Source of the DNA: RUG13091 sp045113315
GTDB lineage: Bacteria; Bacillota_I; Bacilli_A; RFN20; CAG-826
Assembly (NCBI GenBank): GCA_045113315.1
Contig: JBGUIX010000006.1
Location: 186,001-250,000, forward strand
DNA length: 64,000 bases
Direction of reading: 5' to 3'
The notes under the pieces were generated by a model. The model saw only the letters and a list, made by a program, of their open reading frames with translations. It ran no database searches and had not been told where the DNA came from. Positions 51,438-61,227 of this stretch are shown piece by piece. A program made the translations under genes and the position numbers. Position 1 is the first letter of the stretch; every line of letters begins with the position of its first letter.

Positions 51438-53774
51438 CTACTTAAAGAATTTTGTAAGAATGGTTTCTACTTCTTCTGGTTTTAAAACTACTTGATAGTT
51501 TTCCCATTCTTCTTTAAATAAGTCACGATATTGTCTATTTAAAAATCTCTCTTCTATAAGAAGAACTGCGCCTCTATCCTCTTCACTTCTAATAACTCGT
51601 CCCACCGCTTGCATGATTTTATTCATGCCTGGGTTAATATAAGCATAATCTCTACCAGGTAAATCTCTCTGTAAATAATATTCAGCGATTTTATCGCTTT
51701 GGAAATTGATTTTTGGTAAACCAATGCCGATGATAACCGCACCGATTAAACGGTCACTTACTAGATCAATTCCTTCGGAAAAGGAACCTCCGATGACCAT
51801 AAAACCTAATGTGGTTCTTGTGGGGTTAGTTTGGAAATTATTAAGCATCGCTTCTTTTTCTTCATCACTCATATCCTTGCTTTGGATAAAAATATCGACA
51901 TTATCGATATCTAGTCTAGTAAGAAGATTATCCATATATTCATAGCTTGGGGAATAGATGAAATAATTACCAACTTTATTTTTAATAAAGGATTTAATAT
52001 ATTCCACGACTTCACCATAAGATTTTTCGCGGTTATAGTATTTTACAGAAACCTTTGGCGCTACTAAGACGGCAAGATTATCTTTGTTAAATGGGGAAGG
52101 GAGAATAATTCTTGGATCTTCTTTTTTATCTCCACCTAAAGTATCAATATAATATTCAATCGGTTGTAATGTCGCGGAGAATAAAGCGCAGCCTTTAACT
52201 GATTTCATACTCTTAGCTAAAAAGCTACTAGCGTCTAAACAAAACAGATTGATTTTCATATCGTCTTTATCTTTAGAAATATATAAAATATATTTATCGC
52301 AGTAGAAATCCGTTATCTTTAAGAATTCGTTCACATCTAAATAGAAATCTAAAAGATCTTTAGTCATCTCTTTGCTGTCGTTTTTGTTAATGTCTTGACA
52401 AGTCGTTAAAAAATAATCTAAAACATCCATCATTTCTTCTGGCAAATCTTCGATGATGTGATTACCAAAATCATAAGTATCGTTTATATCTTTGAACATC
52501 TTGGTAACTTTAGTTAAAGAACGTTTTAGTCTTAGATGTTTGGATGGTCTCACTGACTTTTTTGCTTCGTTATATTTATTTAACGATAAAGAAGCACTAT
52601 ACATGTCTCTACTTCTTTCGATTAAATTATGAGCTTCATCGATTAACGCTAAATGATGAGAAGCGTCGTTATCAAAATACCTTTTCATATATGAAACAGG
52701 GTCAAACATGTAGTTATAATCACAGATGATAATATCGGAGAATAAAGATAGATCTAATTCTAATTCAAAAGGACAAACTTCATTTTCTCTAGCCACTTTA
52801 GTGATGGTTTCTAAATCATAGGAAGAATAATTTAAAAGCATATATTTAAGAACCGCTTGAATCTTGTTGTAATACCCTCTTGCATATGGGCATTCATCCG
52901 GATTACAAGCTTTACCTTTGCTAAAGCAAATCTTGTCTTTAGCGGTGACCACAACATCGTTAATAACAAGGCCATGGTTTTTTAAAATGCTGACTGTGTT
53001 ATAAGCACTTTCCTTCCCACTTGTTTTAGCGGTCAAATAAAAGATTTTTGTTTCCTCATCCTCTGCGGAAGCTTTAATAAACGGGAATAAGGTAGAAATC
53101 GTTTTACCGATACCAGTTGGAGCTTCAGCGAAAAATCTTCCCCCGTTTTTAGCGATAGAATAGCAATATTTAGCTAGTTCTCGCTGTCCTTTGCGGTATT
53201 TAGAGAAAGGGAAGGCTAATTGTTCAATTGATTTATTCTTCTCCTCTATGTGTCTAAAAATGATGTTATAAAAATCTAGATAGTCTTCTATTAATGTATG
53301 AACATATTGTTCAAGTTCACTAATCAAAAAATAATATTCTTCAATTCTTTTTTCTTTTTCCTTGCCTTGCCTAATATAAGTTAGTCTCACAGATATTGAT
53401 GGTAAATTCTGTTCTAAAGCGAATAGATAGGCATAGCATTTAGCTTGTCCGATATGCCAGTCGAAATTCTCATCTCTAAAGATTTTTAAATCTTCCACAG
53501 TGGATTTGATTTCATCAATGATGTAGTCTCCACTTTTTCTTTTGATAATTCCATCGGCTCTTCCTTGAATGGTGACATCGACATCTCCGATATAAAAACG
53601 ATGGAGCAAAGGATACTCACTCATGTAGTTAGAGCCTTGGCTAGCTTGATAAGAAGCATGAATTCTACTTCCTTCCGTCATTGAACTACGATTAAAAACA
53701 CGATTATCGATATCGCCAGTTCTTAATAAGAAATCAACAAGTTGATGTACGGAAAGAGTTAATGTTTTCGTCAT
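51438..53774 (-). CDS. DinG/XPD-type helicase with N-terminal PD-(D/E)XK nuclease domain
   Basis: 778 residues. Residues 1 to about 170 show a PD-(D/E)XK nuclease pattern: GSRIHASYQ, GRADGIIKR, YIIDEIKSTVEDL and HIGQAKCYAYLFALE, as in AddB/Cas4-like nucleases. Then a superfamily 2 XPD/DinG helicase: Walker A EAPTGIGKTISTLF, four Cys of an Fe-S cluster (CFSKGKACNPDECPY and VCPFEL), DEAH box LIDEAHNLIERS, GSFSEGIDL and QAVGRVIRSEEDRG. It should unwind and probably cut branched DNA in repair. Leaderless-looking: TAGAAT ends 6 nt before the ATG. Nuclease activity is inferred from motif only. Confidence 0.85.
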   Translation of the reverse strand: MTKTLTLSVHQLVDFLLRTGDIDNRVFNRSSMTEGSRIHASYQASQGSNYMSEYPLLHRFYIGDVDVTIQGRADGIIKRKSGDYIIDEIKSTVEDLKIFRDENFDWHIGQAKCYAYLFALEQNLPSISVRLTYIRQGKEKEKRIEEYYFLISELEQYVHTLIEDYLDFYNIIFRHIEEKNKSIEQLAFPFSKYRKGQRELAKYCYSIAKNGGRFFAEAPTGIGKTISTLFPFIKASAEDEETKIFYLTAKTSGKESAYNTVSILKNHGLVINDVVVTAKDKICFSKGKACNPDECPYARGYYNKIQAVLKYMLLNYSSYDLETITKVARENEVCPFELELDLSLFSDIIICDYNYMFDPVSYMKRYFDNDASHHLALIDEAHNLIERSRDMYSASLSLNKYNEAKKSVRPSKHLRLKRSLTKVTKMFKDINDTYDFGNHIIEDLPEEMMDVLDYFLTTCQDINKNDSKEMTKDLLDFYLDVNEFLKITDFYCDKYILYISKDKDDMKINLFCLDASSFLAKSMKSVKGCALFSATLQPIEYYIDTLGGDKKEDPRIILPSPFNKDNLAVLVAPKVSVKYYNREKSYGEVVEYIKSFIKNKVGNYFIYSPSYEYMDNLLTRLDIDNVDIFIQSKDMSDEEKEAMLNNFQTNPTRTTLGFMVIGGSFSEGIDLVSDRLIGAVIIGIGLPKINFQSDKIAEYYLQRDLPGRDYAYINPGMNKIMQAVGRVIRSEEDRGAVLLIEERFLNRQYRDLFKEEWENYQVVLKPEEVETILTKFFK

Positions 53775-53783
53775 GATATCATT

Positions 53784-53812
53784 CTAAAAGAAATGACTAG
53801 TTTTTACTAGTC
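53784..53812 (-). terminator. Terminator overlapping the fmt stop
   Basis: Minus strand GACTAGT / ACTAGTC stem with AAAA loop, then ATTTCTTTT. The fmt TAG stop lies in the stem, and the T-run merges with the helicase -10 box. Confidence 0.83.
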
Positions 53813-54745
53813 AAATTTCTTACCTAACAAGCCTTGATTTCCATTCACGAAAGACTTGTAATCCATTCTATTTTTACCCTCTTTTTGAAGTTCGAGGATT
53901 TGTAGCTGTCCTTTTTCAAATTGAACAATTAGACCGTGTTTATCAGCTTGGATAATCTCCCCAACTTTGTGATCCATTATTTCACTTAATACTTTAGCTT
54001 TATAAATTTTAATTTTTTTGCCATCTAAATATAGATACGCACCTGGATGATCCGCCAAACCTTTTATCCAACCGTTTATTTTATAAACATCTAAGGATAG
54101 ATCTAGCTTTTCTTGTTCTGGCTTAATTGTGGGGCAGAAAGAAACTTGTGATTCGTCTTGCTCTTCTCCCACTAGTTTTCCATCTATATATAAAGGTAAA
54201 GATTCTAGGATTAGTTCTTTAGCTGCTACTGCCATTTTTTTGAATAAGGAAGTTGAATTGTCTTCTTCATCAATCAATACTTCTTTTTTAGCATACATCC
54301 TACCAGCGTCCATCTTATCGACCATCTCCATTAGAGTCATGCCCGTCACCTTATCATTATTGATTAATGCATATTGAATAGGCGCCGCTCCACGATATTT
54401 TGGAAGTAAAGAACCGTGTAGATTTAAACATCCATATCTTGGAATATCTAGTAGACCTTGTGGCACAATTTGGCCATAGGCCAATGTGATAATAACATCT
54501 GGATTTAATTCTTTGACGAATTCGTATTCTTTTCTAATTTTAACGGGCTGAAAAACCGGAATGTTATAAACTTCCGCTATCTTTTTAGTGGGAACTTTTT
54601 CTAATTCTCCTTTTCTTCCGATAGGACGATCAGGTTGAGCGATAAGACCAACGAAATGATATCCGTCATTAATCATCGCTTCAAAAACACTCGCGGAGAT
54701 TTCCGGAGTTCCCATAAATACGACACGCAAATTTTCTTTATCCAT
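53807..54745 (-). CDS. fmt: Methionyl-tRNA formyltransferase
   Basis: 312 residues, formylates initiator Met-tRNA. FMGTPEISASVFEAM, then the catalytic core LNLHGSLLPKYRGAAPIQYALINND with Asn-His, and MDAGRMYAKKEVLID; C-terminal OB-like domain follows. Minus strand TATAAT (54758-54753) ends 7 nt from ATG, so this initiation gene itself is read from a leaderless message. In many Firmicutes it is next to def and priA; here neither is adjacent. Confidence 0.95.
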   Translation of the reverse strand: MDKENLRVVFMGTPEISASVFEAMINDGYHFVGLIAQPDRPIGRKGELEKVPTKKIAEVYNIPVFQPVKIRKEYEFVKELNPDVIITLAYGQIVPQGLLDIPRYGCLNLHGSLLPKYRGAAPIQYALINNDKVTGMTLMEMVDKMDAGRMYAKKEVLIDEEDNSTSLFKKMAVAAKELILESLPLYIDGKLVGEEQDESQVSFCPTIKPEQEKLDLSLDVYKINGWIKGLADHPGAYLYLDGKKIKIYKAKVLSEIMDHKVGEIIQADKHGLIVQFEKGQLQILELQKEGKNRMDYKSFVNGNQGLLGKKFD

Positions 54746-54796
54746 GGCTTTAATTATAAATTCTTTTTTCTTTTTTCCAAATAATATATTATTTAC

Positions 54797-55258
54797 ATGC
54801 TTATGAAAATCGTTTTAGTAAGTGATAGTCATGGTAACAATATGGCGCTAGAAGAAATTGCGTTGCGTCATCCAAATGCTGATCTATATCTCCACCTTGG
54901 GGATTCTGAATCTGATAGCTATTCGATTTACCCATATCGTTCCGTAAGAGGAAACTGTGATTATTTCGGTGATTTTTTAGAATATTTGGTTATACCAACT
55001 CCATACGGAAATCTCTTTGCTCAGCATAAACCAAATGTAAATTCCAAATTACTAGAAGATAACCAAGTGAGAATATTTGCTTATGGCCATACCCATCAAA
55101 GAAAATTTCTTAATGAAAATGGCTTAATATTAATTAATCCAGGAGCAGTGACTTTTGCTCGTGATGGGCACGCTTCTTCATACGCAATTTTAGATATTAG
55201 TGAGGAAAAAGTTGAAGTAACTTTTCACTCATTAGATGAAACAGATTCTAAAAAATAA
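54797..55258 (+). CDS. YfcE/MJ0936-type metallophosphoesterase
   Basis: 153 residues, calcineurin-like phosphoesterase. VLVSDSHGNNMA, LHLGDSES, RGNCDYFGD, FAQHKPN (usually GHG), FAYGHTHQRKF and LINPGAV give all metal ligands but the GHG His context is AQH here. Family members hydrolyse phosphodiesters in vitro; physiological substrate unknown. ATG at 54797 or two codons later (54803, giving MKIVLVSDSHGN); a TATATT box is close upstream so the gene seems leaderless. Divergent from fmt. Confidence 0.88.
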   Translation: MLMKIVLVSDSHGNNMALEEIALRHPNADLYLHLGDSESDSYSIYPYRSVRGNCDYFGDFLEYLVIPTPYGNLFAQHKPNVNSKLLEDNQVRIFAYGHTHQRKFLNENGLILINPGAVTFARDGHASSYAILDISEEKVEVTFHSLDETDSKK

Positions 55259-55296
55259 TAATTTTTAGTAGAATATATAACGGAAGGTATAAATTT

Positions 55297-57297
55297 ATGG
55301 CTAACAATCAAAGCAAAATTACAGAATTTCTTTCGAGAGCTTCATCTTTGATGAACACCAGTAAAAAGATGGAAGATATTTTCTATCTTACGATGAAAAA
55401 TAATCAAAAGATGGTCGCAGTCGAATATATCAACTCAAAAGGAAAAATTAAACACTACCGCTACTCCAGAATGCGTTCTCACGCTTATGAATTAGCGAGT
55501 GCGTTATTTCAATATTTAATTCAACAACCAAAAAATAGACCAATTATCTTAAAAGTTGCTAACTCACCACACTGGGGTGAAATGTTCTGGGCGATTTTAA
55601 TGTGTGGTTATAAACCATTACTTATCGACGCTAGAACATCTAAAGAAGGGACTATCCATGTCGCTGAAATGAGCAAAGCTCTTGCCATTATCACCGATGA
55701 TGCTAATCAATATCCAATCATGAAGATTTCGATCTCTGATTTAATTGAAGAAAAGCACCATTATTCCTTTACTCCAACTTGGGAGAACGAAGTTATCTTT
55801 TCTTCCAGTGGTACAACTGGTGATGTCAAATTAATGGTTTTCAATGGTGAAAACTTATGCAATCAAATCTGTTGCTCTTTAGATATGGGCAAAGTGACAG
55901 AAGATATTATGTATCCAAAGAAACTTGGCAAGATTAAAATCTTGGCGATGATTCCATTTCACCATATCTTTGGCTTCGTGGCGGTCTTCTTATGGTATAC
56001 ATTCTATGGTTGCACAATTGTCTTCCCAAGCAGTAATGCGCCAAGCGATATTCAAAGCATTTGTCAAAAGACTGGTATCACCCATGTCTATAGCGTCCCA
56101 CTATTCTGGGATTCATTAGCATTAGGTGTTTCTAGACGTGCCGCTTTAGAAGGACCACAAAGACAAGAATTATTAGATAAGATGATCGGTTATAACACTG
56201 GTAAGATCGATAAAGCAGAAGCTGGTATTGCCGCTAGTAAGATTGCTAGAGATAAAGTCCAAGGCAAATTATTAGGTAATAAAGTTAGATACTGTATTTC
56301 AGGCGGTGGCTTCTTATCTAGAGAAACATTAACTCAAATTAATGGTTTAGGTTATAACCTCTATAATGGTTATGGCATGACTGAAATCGGTGTCACTTCT
56401 GTTGAATTATCACCAGAGGTTGAAGTGAGATTGAAAGGTAGTATTGGTAAACCATTACACGGTGTTACTTATAAGATCGATAAGACTGGCGAATTATTAG
56501 TCAAATCACCAACAATTCATATTCGTGAAATTATCAACGGAGTTGAACAAAAGGCGACATTAACTGAAGATGGTTATTTCCGCACTGGTGATATCGCTGA
56601 AATCGATGCGACAGGTGGTTACTATTTAAAAGGTCGTATCAAAGATATCATCATCAATCCAGATGGTGAAAACATCTTCCCTGATGAATTAGAAATCTAT
56701 TTCAAAGATTTACCTACAGTCAATCAACTTTGTGTTTTAGGCTATTCGCCTGAACATAACAACGTTGAAAAGATTGCTTTAGTCCTTGAACTCGATAATA
56801 AAGCCACTGAAGAAGATATTAAAGCTATTAAGGCTAAGGTTGAAGAAATCGTTCCAAATCTTCCTCACAAGGTTAAAATCGACGGCGTCTTCCTTTCTAA
56901 AGGCCGCTTACCATTAGCGAACAATATGAAAGTCAAACGTTTCGTCATCAAGAAAGCTCTCGAAGAGAATAGTAAAGAATATTTACCAATCGATAACAAG
57001 AAGAAAGCGAAAACCTTTGAAGGTTTTGATAAAGCCACAATTGAAGCAATTTTAGTTCCGATGAGAGAAATTTTCTCTAAAGTCTTGATCTTACCAACCT
57101 TCAAGATTGAAGATGACGCTCACTGGATTAATGATCTCGGTGGAGATTCGATGAGTTATGTCGAATTAATTAGAGATGTTCAAGATAAATTCGAGATCGA
57201 ATTCCCTGAAGAATTACTCGGTCAGATGGCCTCGGTTAACGACTTCGTTTATGAGGTCGCTAAACTTCAAAAAGCCAAGAAGGGCGAAAAGAAGTAA
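55297..57297 (+). CDS. AMP-dependent acyl ligase fused to acyl carrier protein domain
   Basis: 666 residues. Adenylate-forming enzyme: P-loop-like SSSGTTGDVKLMV near residue 170, YNGYGMTEIGVTS near 365, YFRTGDIAEID and KGRIKDIIINPDGENIFPDELE. From about 590 a carrier domain with DLGGDSMSYVELIRD, Ser near 617 being the phosphopantetheine site, and FEIEFPEELL. So an acid is activated as acyl-AMP and could be loaded on its own ACP arm. A fatty-acid or acyl-ACP scavenging role feeding PlsX/PlsY is a guess. Residues about 275-320 form an inserted helical segment. GGAAGG precedes the ATG. No NRPS/PKS partners nearby. Confidence 0.82.
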   Translation: MANNQSKITEFLSRASSLMNTSKKMEDIFYLTMKNNQKMVAVEYINSKGKIKHYRYSRMRSHAYELASALFQYLIQQPKNRPIILKVANSPHWGEMFWAILMCGYKPLLIDARTSKEGTIHVAEMSKALAIITDDANQYPIMKISISDLIEEKHHYSFTPTWENEVIFSSSGTTGDVKLMVFNGENLCNQICCSLDMGKVTEDIMYPKKLGKIKILAMIPFHHIFGFVAVFLWYTFYGCTIVFPSSNAPSDIQSICQKTGITHVYSVPLFWDSLALGVSRRAALEGPQRQELLDKMIGYNTGKIDKAEAGIAASKIARDKVQGKLLGNKVRYCISGGGFLSRETLTQINGLGYNLYNGYGMTEIGVTSVELSPEVEVRLKGSIGKPLHGVTYKIDKTGELLVKSPTIHIREIINGVEQKATLTEDGYFRTGDIAEIDATGGYYLKGRIKDIIINPDGENIFPDELEIYFKDLPTVNQLCVLGYSPEHNNVEKIALVLELDNKATEEDIKAIKAKVEEIVPNLPHKVKIDGVFLSKGRLPLANNMKVKRFVIKKALEENSKEYLPIDNKKKAKTFEGFDKATIEAILVPMREIFSKVLILPTFKIEDDAHWINDLGGDSMSYVELIRDVQDKFEIEFPEELLGQMASVNDFVYEVAKLQKAKKGEKK

Positions 57298-57375
57298 AAA
57301 TTAATGAATAAATAATTGAATTATTTGTTCGCATTTGATAACATTACTAACGAAATTTAAAAAGAGAGGTAAATT

Positions 57376-57639
57376 ATGGCAAACATAAAATCCCAAATTA
57401 AACGTAATCGCACAAACGAAAAAGCACGTCAAAGAAACGTCTCCGCTAAGAGCGCAGTTCGTACTGCTGCTAAAAAAGTTAGATTAGCGGTTGAAGCAAA
57501 AGATGTCGCAAAAGCGGAAGAAGCTTTAAATAGCGCTTTCCACTTAATCGATAAAACTGTCAGTGACGGTATTCAACACAAAAATACTGCTGCTAGACAA
57601 AAAGGCGAATTACAACGTTTAGTCAATTCTATTAAATAA
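57376..57639 (+). CDS. rpsT: 30S ribosomal protein S20
   Basis: 87 residues, three-helix bundle protein of the 30S body. MANIKSQIKRNRTNEKARQRN and SAVRTAAKKVRLAVEAKD match; the C-terminus DGIQHKNTAARQKGELQRLVN is diagnostic. Own leader with GAGAGG upstream. It is convergent with holA with only 8 nt between stops, the standard holA/rpsT arrangement in Firmicutes. Confidence 0.97.
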   Translation: MANIKSQIKRNRTNEKARQRNVSAKSAVRTAAKKVRLAVEAKDVAKAEEALNSAFHLIDKTVSDGIQHKNTAARQKGELQRLVNSIK

Positions 57640-57647
57640 TAGAACAA

Positions 57648-58631
57648 TTAATCTCTTTTGAAATTTAACAAGAAAAGTTCAAAAGCATAGAAGCGGTCCA
57701 CAAGGCCGCTTTTAATTTGTAAATCTAAATTAAATAAATCATCTAAAGTTTGGTGAATAGCGTTTTCACTCATCGTATATGTTTGTCTTTTTAGAATTTG
57801 GACTCTGATAGGCTTGATATTTAATTCCATAGCAATCTCATCGTTCGTGTAATTTTTCTTGGCTAAAAAGACGACTTGGCTTAATAAACGGAATTGATTA
57901 CCTAACATAGATATCAAAGTCACAGGTTCAACATTGCTGACCTGTAAATCTCTAAATAGTCCCACCGCTTTTTCTTTTTCATTATTTAATAAGAAATTAA
58001 AAATTTGGAAGGCATTATCTTCTAAAGGTTTAGTGACCATTAAAATAACATCTTCATATCTAACATGATCGGTATATAAGAATAATTTAATAAGACTATT
58101 CCTTAATAAAGGAATATCACCTGATGTTCTATCGGTTAACTCCATAACTGCATCGCTATCGATACGGCAGTTTGGATTTTTCTTAATATATTCGTTAACA
58201 GTTAATTTAACGTATTGGTTCCACTCTTTAACATCTGGATCCTTGATTTCAGTAACTTTACCAGTTTCTTTAATGATTTTGATTATCTCTAAAGATGAAT
58301 CTATTGCTGATGTAGGAACTGTTAAAACCAAATCGCAATCTGGATTTGGATTTTTTAAATAGCTAATTAAAACTTTATAATCTTGATCGCCTTCAATTTT
58401 ATTTCTTGGTTTTGGTTTCATTAAGAAATAACAATTGTCCACAGCCACAACCTTATGATCATAGCCTAAAGGCACGTAATTAGCGTCATCAATGATTTCC
58501 TGAATTAAAACATTATTACCATCATATCTCACAAAATTCATATCATCGCGTTCAGGTAAATTTTGTTTAGCGATGTTTTTAATAACTTTTTTAATCTCGG
58601 AACTTTGATTACCAAATACTAGATGAACCAT
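57648..58631 (-). CDS. holA: DNA polymerase III subunit delta
   Basis: 327 residues, clamp-loader subunit that opens the sliding clamp. MVHLVFGNQSSEIKKVIKNIA start, VDNCYFLMKPKPRNK, LVLTVPTSAIDSSLEIIKII, LTDRTSGDIPLLRNSLIKLFLY and C-terminal LLSQVVFLAKKNYTNDEIAMELNIKPIRVQIL. Low overall conservation as usual; position after comEC confirms it. TATAAT (58647-58642) ends 10 nt before ATG with no ribosome binding site. Confidence 0.92.
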   Translation of the reverse strand: MVHLVFGNQSSEIKKVIKNIAKQNLPERDDMNFVRYDGNNVLIQEIIDDANYVPLGYDHKVVAVDNCYFLMKPKPRNKIEGDQDYKVLISYLKNPNPDCDLVLTVPTSAIDSSLEIIKIIKETGKVTEIKDPDVKEWNQYVKLTVNEYIKKNPNCRIDSDAVMELTDRTSGDIPLLRNSLIKLFLYTDHVRYEDVILMVTKPLEDNAFQIFNFLLNNEKEKAVGLFRDLQVSNVEPVTLISMLGNQFRLLSQVVFLAKKNYTNDEIAMELNIKPIRVQILKRQTYTMSENAIHQTLDDLFNLDLQIKSGLVDRFYAFELFLLNFKRD

Positions 58632-58657
58632 ATATATAATAATTATACAAAATTAGG

Positions 58658-58682
58658 TCAAAAACTACATAAAAATGTAGTT
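58658..58682 (-). terminator. Terminator overlapping the comEC stop
   Basis: Minus strand AACTACAT / ATGTAGTT stem with TTTT loop; the comEC TAG is inside the stem. A short T stretch follows. Confidence 0.7.
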
Positions 58683-60680
58683 ACGATAGGTAATTGTTCC
58701 TTCTATATCTGTTCGTCTTATTTTGACGTTATTATCTTCTAATATTTTCAAAACGCTTTTCTTGGGATGACCATATTTATTGTTTTTACCACATGAGATA
58801 ATTCCCACTTTCGGTTTTAAGAATTTGATAAATTCATCGCACGTTGAAGTCTCTGATCCATGGTGTCCCACTTTTAAGATGTCACAATCGATATGTTCAT
58901 ATTCATTAATGATATTTCTTTCCACTTCTTTCGGTGCGTCTCCAGTTATTAAAAAACTCTTATTCATGAGTGTAAAACCGATAACTAAAGAATTGTCGTT
59001 TTTCTCAGAATATTCGCCGATATGATTGTTATAATTACTAAAAGTAATTCCGTTAATATTTATCGGAAAAGCCGTCGCTTCTTTAACTATATCTTTTACA
59101 TAATAATTATTCTTTAAAGAATCTAAAGCTCCCGTATGATCATAATCATCATGTGTGGTGATAACTAAATCGATATCATAAATGCCTTGTTTTTCTAAAA
59201 ATGGGATTAAGACACTTTTTCCAACATCAACATTTTTTAATCCACCAGTATCGATTAAAACTGCGGTATTCCCTTTTCTAATTAAGCAAGAATCGCCTTG
59301 ACCGACATTAATAAAGGAAACCTGCATCGAAGTCGGCATATATAAAGGAATTAATCTAAATAATAGATAAACGATTTCTAGTAGCCCGTTTAATCGATAA
59401 ATAGGAATAAATTCAATGCTTCTAAAATAGCAATATGATAATAGTAACAAACTATAACCTAGTAGATACCATTCACTAAATGGTGGCCCATTAATTTGTA
59501 TCGATATCTTAGATAACCATCCTAATAAATTGGACACTCCCGTTAATAAGAATGAAACCGCTCCATAAATAGGAACACCATAGAAACATAGTAACGACAT
59601 TGTCGCTAAAGCAATAAATAATGGGGATAGAAGTGTTTGCAAAACTATCGATAAAGGATTTATTCCGTTATAAAACTTAAATTCAAAAGGAATGAATGCG
59701 ATATAGATATAAAATAGGTCCACCACCTTCTTTTTAAATCTCTTATACATAAAGGTCATATCTCTAATTAAAGAGATGATTATTGGCATGCTCATGCCTA
59801 AAATGAAACTCATCTGATAAGCATTATGAAAATCAAATAATAAGAGGATAAATCCATTTATTGATAATAGTTCTAATGATTTTATCTTTTTATTAAAGAA
59901 TATCTCATTAATATATCTTAATAGCTCCATGATCATAATTCTTAAAACAGTTAGTCTTGGAAATGTAAAAATGAAATAAGGAACTAAAGTAATTAAAGAA
60001 ACAATTTTAATCCTTTTATCTTTGATAAAATATGAAAGAATGAACGTGAAAAATCTTAAATAAGCATAGATATATATACCAGAGGCATTCACTAGTCTAG
60101 ATAGATGAAGTTTATCTATATTATTTAAATCATCGTTATCTTCGTGTTCAGAGAATAACATGGATTTAATAAGCGCTCTTTTTTGCTCATCAAAGTGGTT
60201 TAAAAACTTATTTCGTGTTTTTCTAATTTTAATTGGGTTAGTAAACTTAACTTCTATACCCTTAACATCTATCGAATAATATATCCCCTTTTTATTAAGA
60301 TAATCCTTGAAATCAAATTGACTTTCAAGAACTACAAAATCTAGCTCTTCTTTTTTGCCTTTAACATATAGATAATCTCCTATTTCATATTCATTATTTT
60401 TGTTATAGGCATATAGTTTTTCACCTTTTGAAAGCAAGATGAAATAATTATCTTTAGAATCGATAACAATGCCTATAAAGTTTTCCTTTTGTATATCTAT
60501 TCTTATATAGCTAATTCCAACTCCGATAAAAGTGATTCCTAAACACAATAAGCAAAGCTTACTTTTGTATCTTCTAAAAACTAAAATCGCTAAAAGAATA
60601 ACAACTACAGCAAATAATAAAACTGCATAACGAAAGGACAAACCAATCCAAAAGAAGAGAAAGAATAAAAGAAATATCAC
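58665..60680 (-). CDS. comEC: Competence DNA channel ComEC
   Basis: 671 residues. N-terminal hydrophobic segments and DUF4131-like OB region (to about 150), a 'Competence' membrane domain with about eight helices (170-430), then a metallo-beta-lactamase domain: SFINVGQGDSCLIRKG, IDTGG, VITTHDDYDHTGALDSL, LITGDAPKE, VGHHGSETST. It forms the inner-membrane channel for transforming ssDNA. Overlaps comEA by 4 nt. Full length and intact, which argues that DNA uptake is real in this lineage. Confidence 0.94.
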   Translation of the reverse strand: MIFLLFFLFFWIGLSFRYAVLLFAVVVILLAILVFRRYKSKLCLLCLGITFIGVGISYIRIDIQKENFIGIVIDSKDNYFILLSKGEKLYAYNKNNEYEIGDYLYVKGKKEELDFVVLESQFDFKDYLNKKGIYYSIDVKGIEVKFTNPIKIRKTRNKFLNHFDEQKRALIKSMLFSEHEDNDDLNNIDKLHLSRLVNASGIYIYAYLRFFTFILSYFIKDKRIKIVSLITLVPYFIFTFPRLTVLRIMIMELLRYINEIFFNKKIKSLELLSINGFILLLFDFHNAYQMSFILGMSMPIIISLIRDMTFMYKRFKKKVVDLFYIYIAFIPFEFKFYNGINPLSIVLQTLLSPLFIALATMSLLCFYGVPIYGAVSFLLTGVSNLLGWLSKISIQINGPPFSEWYLLGYSLLLLSYCYFRSIEFIPIYRLNGLLEIVYLLFRLIPLYMPTSMQVSFINVGQGDSCLIRKGNTAVLIDTGGLKNVDVGKSVLIPFLEKQGIYDIDLVITTHDDYDHTGALDSLKNNYYVKDIVKEATAFPININGITFSNYNNHIGEYSEKNDNSLVIGFTLMNKSFLITGDAPKEVERNIINEYEHIDCDILKVGHHGSETSTCDEFIKFLKPKVGIISCGKNNKYGHPKKSVLKILEDNNVKIRRTDIEGTITYRNYIFM

Positions 60681-61219
60681 GTGTGAAGAATGACGTAATT
60701 TCTAACTTTTCGATAAGTGGCGTTTCCGATACCGTAAACTTCAGTTAACTGTTCGATGGTTTTAAAAATACCATTTGAAGTGCGATAGCTAACAATGGAA
60801 CTTGCGATACTAGAAGTAATTCCATTAACACTAGTAAGCTTTTCCGCATCATCTGCGTTGATGTTAACTTTGTTAATTGCGGAATTGTTACAGACATCAG
60901 TGTTATCGTATTTGCTAGCTATATAATAGGTATTTCCCGCTTTTAAAGGGGCTTCCGAGAAATAAGCTAAATCGTCAGCATTATTTGTGGTACCACCACT
61001 AGCTTGAATTAAATCCGCTAAAGTGATGTTTTCATTTAACGAATAAGTACCTGGCTTATTGACCTCTCCTTCAATCGTATATTTGCTTCCACCTTCTCCA
61101 TCCACAACTAATGTGGTGTCAGCAGTTTTCGCAGTTTTAGTTACTTTCGGATCAATCATCATGAAGCCTACAATGAGGACTGCCGCGGCAATAACTACGC
61201 CGATAATGATTTTAAACAT
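60677..61219 (-). CDS. comEA: Competence DNA receptor ComEA
   Basis: 180 residues. N-terminal membrane anchor (MFKIIIGVVIAAAVLIVGFMM), a SLBB-type domain (YTIEGEVNKPGTYSLNENITLADLIQASGG), linker, and C-terminal helix-hairpin-helix DNA-binding repeat: VNINADDAEKLTSVNGITSSIA and FKTIEQLTEVYGIGNATYRKVR. Binds incoming dsDNA outside the membrane. Its leader is copy C of the TTGAACA...TATAGGAGG block, linking competence to the other two genes with this block. greA is upstream with no terminator seen. Confidence 0.93.
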   Translation of the reverse strand: MFKIIIGVVIAAAVLIVGFMMIDPKVTKTAKTADTTLVVDGEGGSKYTIEGEVNKPGTYSLNENITLADLIQASGGTTNNADDLAYFSEAPLKAGNTYYIASKYDNTDVCNNSAINKVNINADDAEKLTSVNGITSSIASSIVSYRTSNGIFKTIEQLTEVYGIGNATYRKVRNYVILHT

Positions 61220-61227
61220 ATAAAAAC

